Below, in pieces: positions 53,097-61,936 of a DNA stretch of 64,000 bases. The position numbers were made by a program, and so were the translations under genes. Source of the DNA: Methanosarcina acetivorans C2A. GTDB taxonomy: Archaea > Halobacteriota > Methanosarcinia > Methanosarcinales > Methanosarcinaceae. The notes under the pieces were generated by a model. The model was not told the DNA's origin. It was given only the letters and a program-made list of their open reading frames with translations, and did no database searches. How positions within the stretch are numbered: position 1 is the first letter of the stretch; each line of letters opens with the position of its first letter. Where the stretch lies: contig NC_003552.1 of the NCBI RefSeq assembly GCF_000007345.1, positions 4,216,001 to 4,280,000 on the forward strand, read 5' to 3'.

Positions 53097-54221
53097 TTTT
53101 CTGTCCCTCTAACGTATAATATTTGTTTGACCAGGTTCATGATAATCCGAATAAAATTGCTATTTCAAACAACTTAGAAAAATTCTACAATTTTTTCATT
53201 TAACTATTTTTCAATTTTTCAACCAATTTTCTCAATGTTTTAACCATCCTTGAATGACTAGCGTGTGATTTATTAATAGTATTCTATTTATTGTTAATTT
53301 TTATTACTGGTTCCTTTTAATGTAATTAAATATGATATAAATATTACTATTAATGTTAATTAACGAGTTATCCCTAAATGTTTTTTAGCAGATCTATTTA
53401 AAAATTGTATCCTTTTCGGATCGTATGGGTAAAAGTAAATTTCATGTATTCGCTGAGAATTTAAAAATTTAGCAAAGTATGAGAAACAACCTCAAGTGAC
53501 GTATTTAACTATATAACTATATGATAAAATTATTACATATTTCGAGTCGGAAAATTCTTCCTTGAATTTGAAGAGGATACATTGTTTGCTTTGTATTCAT
53601 TAGCCGATACGTCCTGTGCAAGCAGTAAAAAAGCCACCGCACATAAAATCAATAACTTGTTTTGTGCCGTATACATCTATTTATAGACAACGTAATGAAC
53701 CTATAGACAACGTAATGAACCGATATACAATATAATGAACCTATAGACAATATAATGAACCTGGAACGGACTGAAAGTAAAATAATCAGAAAGTTTGGCT
53801 TACGATATCAAATTTATTTGAAAATTTGCTGATTTTCGGAACTTACAAAGAAACCGCTGTCTGTCATTTAAAAGAAGTTAGACGTTTTAGATTCTGATTT
53901 TTAAATTCAATCCGTAACTTCTAAATATTCATGAGCAGCTGGCTACGTAGTTCTATTCAATATCTATGAGAATTGAGAGGAAAAAATATATAAAATTCTT
54001 TTTTTGGCTCACAATTATTATCTCCTACAAAAAGGTAGTTGTATAACTTTTTTAGAAAATTGTGAGCATAATTCTTCTCTAATTTTTGAATAAACAATAA
54101 CGAAGCCGAAATTCTAAAAAAAGGAAATATTCTGGCAGTGTTTAAAAAGAATAGAATGGGTTGCTTATTATCGACGCCTTTTTCCAAATACAAATTTAAT
54201 TTTTTCTCATGCTTTTTCGTT
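53097..54221. other. Long AT-rich region between the divergent transporter clusters
   Basis: About 1.1 kb without a supported gene. It contains TATA-rich DNA near 53270-53350 for the minus-strand operon and the four-copy 20-bp array at 53681-53760. A minus-strand frame (53957-54400) ends in repeat A and has no recognisable domain. Confidence 0.55.
53681..53760 (+). repeat. Four tandem 20-bp iterons
   Basis: CTATAGACAACGTAATGAAC and close variants (TTATAGACAA..., CGATATACAA..., with CG or TA at position 11) occupy 53681-53700, 53701-53720, 53721-53740 and 53741-53760 exactly. The 20-bp spacing is near two helical turns. The position is between the divergent operons. Confidence 0.88.
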
Positions 54222-54412
54222 AAGTGATGAATCGTAATAAATTGCCTCCATTTTTCACAACAGTTTTCAAATATTTGCGAAAATTGAAAAACAGAATCAG
54301 GCATTGCTTTCATGCAAACAGGCCAAAATTTAAGGCTGGTTTCCAATGCAAAGTAGATAGCTATCAAGCAAGAGAATTTTTTGACCGATGACCAATGCAA
54401 CTGATTTTAATA
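54222..54412. repeat. Repeat A, right copy
   Basis: Direct repeat of 45727-45951. The conserved parts run from GATGAATCGT through CAAACAGGCC and CAATGCAAAGTAGATAGCT to ACCGATGACCAATG. The two copies bracket the minus-strand transporter cluster (8.5 kb apart). Confidence 0.75.
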
Positions 54413-54426
54413 CAAAATTTTCCGGA

Positions 54427-54632
54427 TGTAACACCTTCAGTTAACAGCGTTTACCTGTTTTGCTATAAGAAAAAATTTTTATCTTATCAAATGTTATAAT
54501 TTTCTAAAAAAATAATAATGAAAGGGTAAATGCATAGGGAATTAGCAGGCTGAAATAAATGAGCTGCAAGGTAGCTTGAGCGCAGTTAACCGGGGCGTCT
54601 GGAGTCTTTTTAATGGCTTGAATTCCTCCGGT
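54427..54632. repeat. Repeat B, copy upstream of the plus-strand transporter operon
   Basis: Matches 61433-61640: TGTAACACCTTCAGTTAACA, a near-palindrome around ATAAGAAAAA/TTTTTATCTTAT, AAATGCATAGGGAATTA and TTTTAATGG-TTGAATT. It ends about 35 bases before the binding-protein ATG, so it can carry the promoter or leader. A minus-strand peptide (I-K-x-T-P-x-x-P-x-N-C ... I-P-Y-A-F) is conserved in both copies. Confidence 0.75.
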
Positions 54633-54668
54633 TTGTTGAATTTTTCCCACAAAAATTGAGGATTGTCT

Positions 54669-56243
54669 ATGAATCGGGTTTTTAAGTTCATTTTGATCAT
54701 TTTTATGCTGCTTGTTGTAATCGGAGCAAGCGCCTGTATAGATGAAGAAACGGAAGGGACTGCAGAAGGTGCAGAGGCCGGAGAGGGCTCTCAGGACCTT
54801 GTGGTGGGTGTAGGTACGGATGTCAGCAGCTGGTACCTTGATATGTTTGCATCGGGGGATGCACGTTTTGTCTGGGCTCAGGTCTATGAAACCCTTGTGA
54901 GGCTTGATTCGGACCTGAACGTTATCCCTGGGCTTGCGGAGTCCTGGGAAAGTTCTGATGACGGCAAAACCTGGATCTTCCACCTGCGTGAAAATGTGAC
55001 TTTCCATGACGGGACTCCTTTTAATGCGGATTCGGTTGTTTTCTCTTACTCCAACCAGTCCTATGTGAGGCAGGCAGTTTTAAGACCGGTCCAGAGTGTG
55101 GAAGCTCTTGACGACCATACCGTGCAATTCGTCCTGGCAAAACCCATGCCTCTGCCTTTTTACCTGACCCACATAGCCTGGCCTGTTATGGGCCCGAGCT
55201 GCCTTGATGCCGAAGGGAATTTTGTCAAACCTGTTGGAACCGGACCGTTTAAGTTTGATACGCAGGCAAAGGACCAGGAAATAGTGCTCACAAAAAACGA
55301 AGCTTACTGGGGAGAACAGCCGTTGCTTGATAAGGTTACTTTCAAAGTAATCCCTGAGGCAGCTACGCGGGTAATTGCTCTTGAGACCGGAGAGGTGGAC
55401 ATGATCATTAAGGTTCCTGAGTACGATGTCGCAAGGCTCGAAGCCGAAGAAGGAATCCAGATCCACAGGAAACTTACGACCTTTACGGACTTCCTGCAGT
55501 TTAACTGCGAAAAGTCTCCCTTCGATGATACGAGGGTGCGCCAGAGTGTTGCTTATGCAATCGATACCGAGACTCTCGTAAACGAAGTGCTTGAAGGTAT
55601 CGGGGAGCCGGCGGGCGGAAGGGCCTATTCCCCTGTAATGATGTACTCAGACCCTGACCTTGAGACATATACCCCGGATCTTGATAAGGCAAAGGATCTC
55701 CTTGAGGAAGCCGGGTGGAAAGATGCTGATGGAGACGGGATTGCAGAAAAGGACGGAGAACCCCTGCATGTGACCCTCATAGTAAGTAAAGGGGTCTGGG
55801 CAGCTAGGCATAACCCCATGGCTCAGGTTGTGCAGGGAACCCTTCGGGAAGTCGGAATGGATGTGGAAATCCAGGTGCTTGATGAAGGAGCCATAAGTAA
55901 ACTCGAAAGCGCAGGGGACTTTGATATGATACTCAGAAGCGGTTATTTCGTCTGGGGCCCCTACCCGAGGCATTTCTTCGTACACCATTCCGGAAACCCT
56001 TATTCGCATTACAATAATGAGACCTATGACCAGCTCGTCGATGAAGCCGATATGACCCTTGATTCGCAGGAGCAGGAAGAACTCTACCATTCCCTGCAGG
56101 CTTTTGTGACAGAAGAAGTTCCGGCTTTTTACCTTGTACATGAGGAAAAGGTCGTTGCAACCGGACCTGCGGTAAACGGGTATGTCATAAGTTCTGAAGA
56201 TCCCTGGTTGAACCTTTCAGGGATCTATCTGGAAAGAACGTAA
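54669..56243 (+). CDS. Nickel/peptide-type substrate-binding lipoprotein
   Basis: A 524-residue SBP family 5 protein: signal and lipobox G-A-S-A-C near residue 22, an acidic Glu/Gly linker, Y-E-T-L-V-R-L, P-G-L-A-E-S-W, F-H-D-G-T-P-F-N-A-D-S-V, G-T-G-P-F-K-F and R-Q-S-V-A-Y-A-I-D. It belongs to the NikA/DppA group but lacks the P-R-P-F-R loop of the 46837 protein, so the ligand may differ. ATG 54669 is preferred over TTG 54663. It is the first gene of a five-gene operon. Confidence 0.85.
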   Translation: MNRVFKFILIIFMLLVVIGASACIDEETEGTAEGAEAGEGSQDLVVGVGTDVSSWYLDMFASGDARFVWAQVYETLVRLDSDLNVIPGLAESWESSDDGKTWIFHLRENVTFHDGTPFNADSVVFSYSNQSYVRQAVLRPVQSVEALDDHTVQFVLAKPMPLPFYLTHIAWPVMGPSCLDAEGNFVKPVGTGPFKFDTQAKDQEIVLTKNEAYWGEQPLLDKVTFKVIPEAATRVIALETGEVDMIIKVPEYDVARLEAEEGIQIHRKLTTFTDFLQFNCEKSPFDDTRVRQSVAYAIDTETLVNEVLEGIGEPAGGRAYSPVMMYSDPDLETYTPDLDKAKDLLEEAGWKDADGDGIAEKDGEPLHVTLIVSKGVWAARHNPMAQVVQGTLREVGMDVEIQVLDEGAISKLESAGDFDMILRSGYFVWGPYPRHFFVHHSGNPYSHYNNETYDQLVDEADMTLDSQEQEELYHSLQAFVTEEVPAFYLVHEEKVVATGPAVNGYVISSEDPWLNLSGIYLERT

Positions 56244-56266
56244 GGTGCAAAGCCCGGAAGATTCCC

Positions 56267-57208
56267 ATGTGGAGGTACATAGCAAAACGTCTGGCAATGG
56301 TTTCCGTCGTAATCGCAGGAGTTACGCTTGTAGCTTTTTCTGCGATGTACCTTGCTCCCGGTGACCCTGCCGAGGTTATAGCCCTTGCAAGGTACGGAGA
56401 TGACCTGAGTACCAGCCAGATTGAAACCCTGAGAGAGGCAGAAGGGCTTGATGCCCCCGTGCATATGCAGTACCTCATATGGATGGGTCACCTGCTCAGG
56501 CTGGACTTCGGAAAATCACTTGTGACCTCCGAAGATGTCCTTTCCGAAATCCTCCAAAAACTGCCTGCAACTGTAGAACTTGCAATTGTCAGCCTGCTGG
56601 TTTCCCTGCTAATTGCCCTGCCCGCAGGTGTTCTGGGCGCACTCAGGAAAAACACCCTGCTTGACAGCGGCTGTATGTTTGTTTCTCTGGTAGGGGTTTC
56701 TATCCCGAACTTCTGGCTCGGGCTTCTTCTGATCTGGCTTTTTGCCCTGATCCTCCCTCTCTTCCCAAGTTTCGGGTACGGAAGCCTGGAACACTTTGTA
56801 CTTCCTGCTCTCACCCTTGGCAGCTCAATGGCTGCGGTTACTGCAAGGCTTACCCGGGCAAGCCTGCTCGAAGTGCTGGGGCAGGAATATATAGTGGCTG
56901 CCCGGGCCAGGGGCTTTGACGAGCGCACTGTCCTTTTCCGGCACGCCCTGAAAAATGCTTTGCTCCCGGTTATCACATTTGCAGGAATGCAGTTTGGATA
57001 CCTTCTGGGGGGAGCCGTGATTGTGGAAAGCATTTTTTCCTGGCCCGGCATTGGAAAACTTCTTGTCGACTCGATTTTTGCGAGGGATTTTTCCATGGTT
57101 CAGGGTTGTGTCCTCTTTATTGCCGTGCTCTTTTCCTTCTCCAGCCTTGTAGTCGATATCCTGTATGCAGTGCTTGACCCGAGGATAAGATATGACAGAT
57201 CTGATTGA
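56267..57208 (+). CDS. Nickel/peptide-type ABC permease (NikB/DppB-like)
   Basis: A 313-residue permease with M-W-R-Y-I-A-K-R-L-A-M-V-S at the start, M-Y-L-A-P-G-D-P-A-E-V, L-R-L-D-F-G-K-S, the coupling motif V-A-A-R-A-R-G-F-D-E-R-T-V and S-I-F-S-W-P-G-I-G-K-L-L-V. The end is L-D-P-R-I-R-Y. Its last 17 bases overlap the next gene. It forms the channel with the NikC-like subunit. Confidence 0.92.
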   Translation: MWRYIAKRLAMVSVVIAGVTLVAFSAMYLAPGDPAEVIALARYGDDLSTSQIETLREAEGLDAPVHMQYLIWMGHLLRLDFGKSLVTSEDVLSEILQKLPATVELAIVSLLVSLLIALPAGVLGALRKNTLLDSGCMFVSLVGVSIPNFWLGLLLIWLFALILPLFPSFGYGSLEHFVLPALTLGSSMAAVTARLTRASLLEVLGQEYIVAARARGFDERTVLFRHALKNALLPVITFAGMQFGYLLGGAVIVESIFSWPGIGKLLVDSIFARDFSMVQGCVLFIAVLFSFSSLVVDILYAVLDPRIRYDRSD

Positions 57209-58091
57209 AAGAACGGTGAGAACTGAAAAGGCATACCTGGCTGAAAAAAGGTTGAGTTTCGGGGAATTCAGGAAGAACAGGCTTGCAGTCTCAGGTATAC
57301 TGCTTATCGCCGTCCTCTGCGTTCTGGCCCTATTTGCCCCAAAACTTGCTCCGCACGACCCCCTTGCCCAGAGGCTTGACAGCAGGCTTCTTTCGCCTTC
57401 TCTGGAATATCCTTTCGGGACCGATGAATTGGGGCGCTGCATTTTTTCAAGGGTTATCTACGGCACGCGCATTTCTCTGGGTATCGGTCTCCTTGTAGTT
57501 GCGGTAACATCCATTGCAGGCACATCCCTGGGGCTGCTTTCCGGGTACAGGGGCGGCGTGCTGGATGAAGCCATAATGAGAGGAGTAGATATTGTGATGG
57601 CTTTTCCCAACATCATCCTTGCCCTCGTGATTGCAGGGCTGATGGGTCCTGGCTTTTCAAGTGTGGTCTTCGCCCTTGTTTTTACTCAGTGGCCTGCTTA
57701 TGCCAGGCTTGTACGCGGACAGGTGCTGTCTCTCCGGAAGAGGGCTTTTGTGGAGGCTGCAAGGGCTCTGAGACCTTCAAGCTTCTACATAATGCGAAAA
57801 CATATCCTTCCGAACTGCATGGAGCCCGTAATCGTGCTTGGAACTCTTGAAATTGCGCACGTTATTATCTTTGCTTCGGCCCTGAGCTTTCTCGGGCTAG
57901 GAATTCAGCCCCCTGTTCCGGAATGGGGCTCCATGCTCAAAGCCGGGATTCCGTACCTCCGCACGGCTCCACATCTCACATTCTTCCCGGGTCTGATGAT
58001 TATCTTCACGGTTTTTGCGTTCAATTTTGCAGGAGACGGTTTGAGGGACAACCTTGGGCAGCCTGCAGATCAGGAGGTGCTGTCAAGATGA
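57192..58091 (+). CDS. Nickel/peptide-type ABC permease (NikC/DppC-like)
   Basis: A 299-residue permease: an N-terminal soluble stretch, first helix about 34-54, Y-P-F-G-T-D-E-L-G-R-C-I-F-S-R-V-I-Y-G, the coupling motif E-A-A-R-A-L-R-P-S, and I-Q-P-P-V-P-E-W-G-S-M-L. Its stop overlaps the ATG of the ATPase gene (ATGA). Confidence 0.92.
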   Translation: MTDLIERTVRTEKAYLAEKRLSFGEFRKNRLAVSGILLIAVLCVLALFAPKLAPHDPLAQRLDSRLLSPSLEYPFGTDELGRCIFSRVIYGTRISLGIGLLVVAVTSIAGTSLGLLSGYRGGVLDEAIMRGVDIVMAFPNIILALVIAGLMGPGFSSVVFALVFTQWPAYARLVRGQVLSLRKRAFVEAARALRPSSFYIMRKHILPNCMEPVIVLGTLEIAHVIIFASALSFLGLGIQPPVPEWGSMLKAGIPYLRTAPHLTFFPGLMIIFTVFAFNFAGDGLRDNLGQPADQEVLSR

Positions 58092-59119
58092 GTTCTCCTC
58101 TTCTCTCAATAGAGGATCTGAATGTCACTTTCAAAACCTCAAAAGGCCCTGTAAGGGCCAATGAGGGTATTTCCCTTGAGATAAGAGAAGGGGAGATCCT
58201 GGGACTTATCGGGGAGACAGGGTGTGGAAAGACCACTCTTGGAAAGGCCATTTTGAGGCTACTCTCTGGTAACGCAAAAATTGAAGGAAAAATAGTTTAC
58301 AGGGACACGGATCTTCTTTCCCTCCCCGAGAAGGAAATGAGATTCTTCAGGGGGAAAGAAATCGGAATCATGTTCCAGAACCCTTCGGCCTGTCTCAACC
58401 CTGTCCTTTCTACAGGAAGGCAGATTGCAGAAATCTACCGCTACCACGAAGGCATGGGAAAAAAAGAAGCAGAAGAGAAAGCCGGAGAGATACTTGAGCT
58501 TGTGGGAATAAACTCTTTGAGAGGGCATGATTACCCGCACCAGTTCAGCGGCGGGATGCTGCAGAGAGTCATGGTTGCAATCGGGCTTGCCCTCAGTCCC
58601 GGGCTTCTGATAGCAGACGAACCAACAAAGGGGCTTGACACGGATACTAAATTGCAGATTGCGGAGCTGATTGCCGGGCTTGTCCGGAGGGAAAATGCTT
58701 CAATGCTTCTTATCACGCATGACCTGGAGCTTGCCGGCAGCTTTGTTGACAGAATTGCAGTCATGTATGCCGGAGAAATCGTAGAAGTCGGAAAGACAGC
58801 TGAGGTAATTTCCAACCCCAAACATCCTTACACCCTTGACCTGTTGCATTCGCTTCCCGGGAGTGGGTTCAGGACCGTTTCAGGGCAGGCTCCGGGTCTC
58901 CTTTCTCCTCCTCAGGGATGCAGGTACCATCCTCGTTGCAGCTTCCGGCTTGAGGTCTGTTCACAGGTCCACCCGGCACTTCGGGGGTTTTGTGATGAAC
59001 ACCTTACCCGTTGCTTTCTCTCCGAAAAGGGCAGGAGAAAGGAAACTGCAGCTCGGCCTTCTCTTACTTTACAATCTGCTCCCTCGGGTGTGGAGAAGGA
59101 GGGAGCATGGAACTGTTGA
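58088..59119 (+). CDS. Nickel/peptide-type ABC ATPase (NikD/DppD-like)
   Basis: A 343-residue ATPase from ATG 58088: Walker A G-E-T-G-C-G-K-T-T, Q-loop F-Q-N-P-S-A-C-L-N-P, signature F-S-G-G-M-L-Q-R-V, Walker B L-L-I-A-D-E-P-T-K-G-L-D. The C-terminal oligopeptide domain has G-C-R-Y-H-P-R-C ... V-C, and is followed by an extra Ser/Arg-rich tail. The start is fixed by the ATGA overlap with the permease. Confidence 0.92.
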   Translation: MSSPLLSIEDLNVTFKTSKGPVRANEGISLEIREGEILGLIGETGCGKTTLGKAILRLLSGNAKIEGKIVYRDTDLLSLPEKEMRFFRGKEIGIMFQNPSACLNPVLSTGRQIAEIYRYHEGMGKKEAEEKAGEILELVGINSLRGHDYPHQFSGGMLQRVMVAIGLALSPGLLIADEPTKGLDTDTKLQIAELIAGLVRRENASMLLITHDLELAGSFVDRIAVMYAGEIVEVGKTAEVISNPKHPYTLDLLHSLPGSGFRTVSGQAPGLLSPPQGCRYHPRCSFRLEVCSQVHPALRGFCDEHLTRCFLSEKGRRKETAARPSLTLQSAPSGVEKEGAWNC

Positions 59120-59805
59120 AGGTAGAGGACCTGAAAAAGTACTATTATTCAGGGCTGTTCAAAAAAGAGGTCCGTAAGGCAGTTGACGGGGTTAGTTTTG
59201 AGATCGAAAGAGGAGAAACTCTCGGGCTTGTCGGAAAGAGCGGTTGCGGAAAATCTACGCTCGGAAGAACGGTTTTAAGGCTGCTTGAACCTACTTCGGG
59301 GCGGGTTCTTTTTACGGGCCAGGATATCTCGGGCTTTAAGGGTAGTGCCCTGAAAAATCTGGGGACCAGAATGCAGATTATTTTTCAGAATCCGGAATCT
59401 TGCCTGAACCCGAAGATGAAGGTTTATGAGGCGATTGTAGAACCCCTGAGGCTTCACAGGCTTTGCAAAAGGGACGAAGAAAGGGAACGGGTACAGGAGC
59501 TTATCGAGACAGTTTCCCTGAGTGAGGAACTGCTTTTCCGTTATCCCGGGGAATTGAGCGGAGGTCAGCTCCAGAGAATTGCAATAGCCAGGGTCCTTGG
59601 CATGAAACCTGAGTTCATAGTTGCGGATGAACCTACATCCATGCTTGACCCGCTTGTCCAGGCCCAGATTCTTTCCCTGCTAAAAAGCCTTCAGGAAAAC
59701 TACGGGATCAGTTTCCTTTTCATCTCACATGATACGGAAGTTGTAAAGTGGATGAGCGATGAGATCGCGGTTATGGAAGAGGGAAAAATAATTGATTTCA
59801 GGTGA
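59107..59805 (+). CDS. Nickel/peptide-type ABC ATPase (NikE/DppF-like), short
   Basis: A 232-residue ATPase from ATG 59107: Y-Y-Y-S-G-L-F-K-K-E, Walker A G-K-S-G-C-G-K-S-T, F-Q-N-P-E-S-C-L-N-P, L-S-G-G-Q-L-Q-R-I, Walker B F-I-V-A-D-E-P-T-S-M-L-D and I-S-H-D. It ends right after the nucleotide-binding domain, lacking the 70-90 residue oligopeptide domain. It overlaps the previous gene by 13 bases and ends the transporter operon. Confidence 0.9.
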   Translation: MELLKVEDLKKYYYSGLFKKEVRKAVDGVSFEIERGETLGLVGKSGCGKSTLGRTVLRLLEPTSGRVLFTGQDISGFKGSALKNLGTRMQIIFQNPESCLNPKMKVYEAIVEPLRLHRLCKRDEERERVQELIETVSLSEELLFRYPGELSGGQLQRIAIARVLGMKPEFIVADEPTSMLDPLVQAQILSLLKSLQENYGISFLFISHDTEVVKWMSDEIAVMEEGKIIDFR

Positions 59806-59806
59806 T

Positions 59807-60013
59807 CTCCAATTGATTTTCGATTAGCTTCCAATTGATTTTCGATTAGTTTCCAATTGATTTTCGATTAGTTTCCAATTGATTTTCGATTAGTTTCCAA
59901 TTGATTTTCGATTAGTTTCCAATTGATTTTCGATTAGTTTCCAATTGATTTTCGATTAGTTTCCAATTGATTTCAGATTTGTTACCATCGTTTCCGATTG
60001 ATTTCCAATTGAT
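59807..60013. repeat. 22-bp tandem repeat, about 7 copies plus degenerate tail
   Basis: Units with core CCAATTGATTTTCGATTAG recur every 22 bases from 59807 to about 59970, then decay to 60013. The array begins one base after the ATPase stop region and separates the transporter from the methyltransferase gene. CAATTG is palindromic in each unit. Confidence 0.92.
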
Positions 60014-60106
60014 TCTTTCATATTTGGCAGTTACATGCTCGCAATTACATTCAATGCAAAGACGAAAAGAAAGCGTAAAAAAAGAAAGTGTAAAAGGAGA
60101 TTGAAC

Positions 60107-61201
60107 ATGAAAGTAAAGAACGAATTAATGGAAACTCCAGATGTGGACGTGGACCGCCTCGTCAAGACCATGGAAAACTCGACCAGGGGACTGAAAGAGT
60201 ACAGGTTGCTCGTTACGGCTCTTGAACTTGAGGTGTTTGAAGCTCTGAAAACCCCCCTTCGGGCAGGGGAGCTTGCCGAAAAAATGGGGCTTGATCGGGT
60301 GTTAGTTCCCCATTTCTGCGAGGCTCTTGTCAGGCTCGGGCTGCTGGACATGGTTGAGGAGGTAGCTGAGGAAGAGGGGACGGAAAAAGAGGGCGAAGGA
60401 AAAGCCGGAAAAAGCACGGTTTTTCCCCGGTATGTGAATTCGGAACTTACCGCTACATATCTCCTTAAGGAAAGTCCTTTTTCTCAGCATCAATATCTTT
60501 CCGAAATGTCCAGGAATGCTGCTCTCTGGACCCGTTTGCCCGAGCTTATGAAGAAAGGGCCTGTAGTTGTCGATAAAGGTCCTTTTTTCTGGGGGATTAT
60601 AAGTTGCATGGCTGAAAACACCCGTTGTGGGCTGCTCCAGGAAGCCGTAAGTACGGTTATGGAAAGCGTTGATTTAGGAAAGGTCAGAAAACTCCTGGAC
60701 ATGGGAGGAGGACACGGGCTTTATTCCATTGCTTTTGCAAAAATGAACGAGCAGTTAGAAGCCTTTGTATTCGACCTTCCCCCTGTAACCATAAAAACGA
60801 AGCAGTATATTGAAAAATACGGGGCTTCCAATGTGGATGTAATTCCCGGAGACTTCTTTAAGGACGAACTTGGGACCGGGTACGACATGATCTTCTCATC
60901 CTTTAACCCTGGCGGCAAGGCTCCCGAACTTATTCCTAAAATCGCTTCAGCCCTGAATGAGGGGGGTTTTTTCGTAACCCTGCAGGTCCCTGATGAAAAT
61001 ACTGAAGCTGATCCTCTCTTCAGCCTGGACTGGAACCTCTGGATCTTTGAAGACACAAAGAAAGGAGGTACCGGATACTGCTTTGAAAATAGCGTTCCTT
61101 TCAATGAATATATAGGGATGCTGGGAGATTACGGGCTTGAAGTATTCAGGACCCTGGACCTGAAAGAGGGGTCAAGGATGGTGTTTGCAAAGAAGAAATG
61201 A
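60107..61201 (+). CDS. O-methyltransferase-like SAM-dependent enzyme (copy 1)
   Basis: A 364-residue protein with an N-terminal winged-helix dimerisation domain (about 20-90: A-L-E-L-E-V-F-E-A-L, E-K-M-G-L-D) and a C-terminal methyltransferase domain: L-D-M-G-G-G-H-G-L-Y-S-I, F-D-L-P-P-V, G-D-F-F-K-D, and S-F-N-P-G-G-K. It has the layout of plant/actinobacterial O-methyltransferases (PF00891). ATG 60107 follows AAAAGGAGATTGAAC. It shares about two thirds of its residues with 61937. It is placed directly after the transporter operon. Confidence 0.9.
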   Translation: MKVKNELMETPDVDVDRLVKTMENSTRGLKEYRLLVTALELEVFEALKTPLRAGELAEKMGLDRVLVPHFCEALVRLGLLDMVEEVAEEEGTEKEGEGKAGKSTVFPRYVNSELTATYLLKESPFSQHQYLSEMSRNAALWTRLPELMKKGPVVVDKGPFFWGIISCMAENTRCGLLQEAVSTVMESVDLGKVRKLLDMGGGHGLYSIAFAKMNEQLEAFVFDLPPVTIKTKQYIEKYGASNVDVIPGDFFKDELGTGYDMIFSSFNPGGKAPELIPKIASALNEGGFFVTLQVPDENTEADPLFSLDWNLWIFEDTKKGGTGYCFENSVPFNEYIGMLGDYGLEVFRTLDLKEGSRMVFAKKK

Positions 61202-61432
61202 AACTTCGGGGCGTTGAACGAGGCCATTGTCATGCTCGACACAGAAAAGTGTTCCTGCAAATGGTCTTGCAAATAGTGAAGAATAATGAAGGAGTGAAAA
61301 GAGAGCAGATCAAAAATATAGCCAGAAATTGGAAACTGCTGAGGGCACTGTAAGAAACTAACGGATAGAAATATCTATGGAGTTTTTCCAATACATTACT
61401 AATGCCTGATTCCTAAGATCTGATTTCCTTAG

Positions 61433-61640
61433 TGTAACACCTTCAGTTAACAGCGTTTACCGCCATTGCTATAAGAAAAATTTTTTATCTTATCAAATGT
61501 CATGATATTTTGGTAAAATAGTAATTTTAGGGGCAAATGCATAGGGAATTATCATTTGAAATAATAGATCATCAAGGTTTGGCTCAACACAGTTAATTGG
61601 AACACCTGGAGTCCTTTTAATGGTTTGAATTTTTCCGTTT
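61433..61640. repeat. Repeat B, copy upstream of the second methyltransferase
   Basis: Matches 54427-54632 over about 200 bases, same orientation, with small indels. It lies about 300 bases before the gene at 61937. Confidence 0.75.
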
Positions 61641-61689
61641 TTGACTCTTTCATTCATTCCTTTAAAAACGGGGGTCAAAGGGTTTCAGC

Positions 61690-61812
61690 TGATCTTTACT
61701 GTGAAACTGTCTCCGTAAAACTGCCTTCATCAAATTGCCTTCATTAAACTGTCTCCGTAAAACTGCCTTCATCAAATTGCCTCCATAAAACTGCCTCCAT
61801 CAAACTGTCTAC
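61690..61812. repeat. Imperfect 14-15-bp tandem repeats
   Basis: Seven to eight alternating copies of AACTGTCTCCGTAA- and ACTGCCTTCATCAAA-like units lie in the leader of the second methyltransferase gene. Confidence 0.8.
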
Positions 61813-61936
61813 CACTCAACGAATTCATTTTACCTGGTTTACTTTCATTATCATAAACTGTAAATGTCCTGTCGAATCAGAGAGATGGGTAAAGAAGTAA
61901 TGAATCGAAGAAATATATGGGAATAGGAGAAATGGT

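Larger units (their letters stand above)
61202..61936. other. Gap between the two O-methyltransferase genes
   Basis: About 735 bases. It holds repeat B (61433-61640), a cluster of 14-15-bp near repeats (ACTGTCTCCGTAAA / CTGCCTTCATCAAA, 61690-61812) and a promoter zone before ATG 61937. A short frame around 61210-61350 has no recognisable domain. Confidence 0.65.

Noticed and set aside
53681-53760. Replication-origin iterons
   Set aside because: No Orc1/Cdc6 gene or origin recognition boxes nearby; a regulator site or neutral repeat is more likely.
53957-54400. 147-residue minus-strand frame
   Set aside because: Its N-terminal part is repeat A and the rest is AT-rich Lys/Asn/Phe sequence; the left repeat copy has the frame interrupted by stops.
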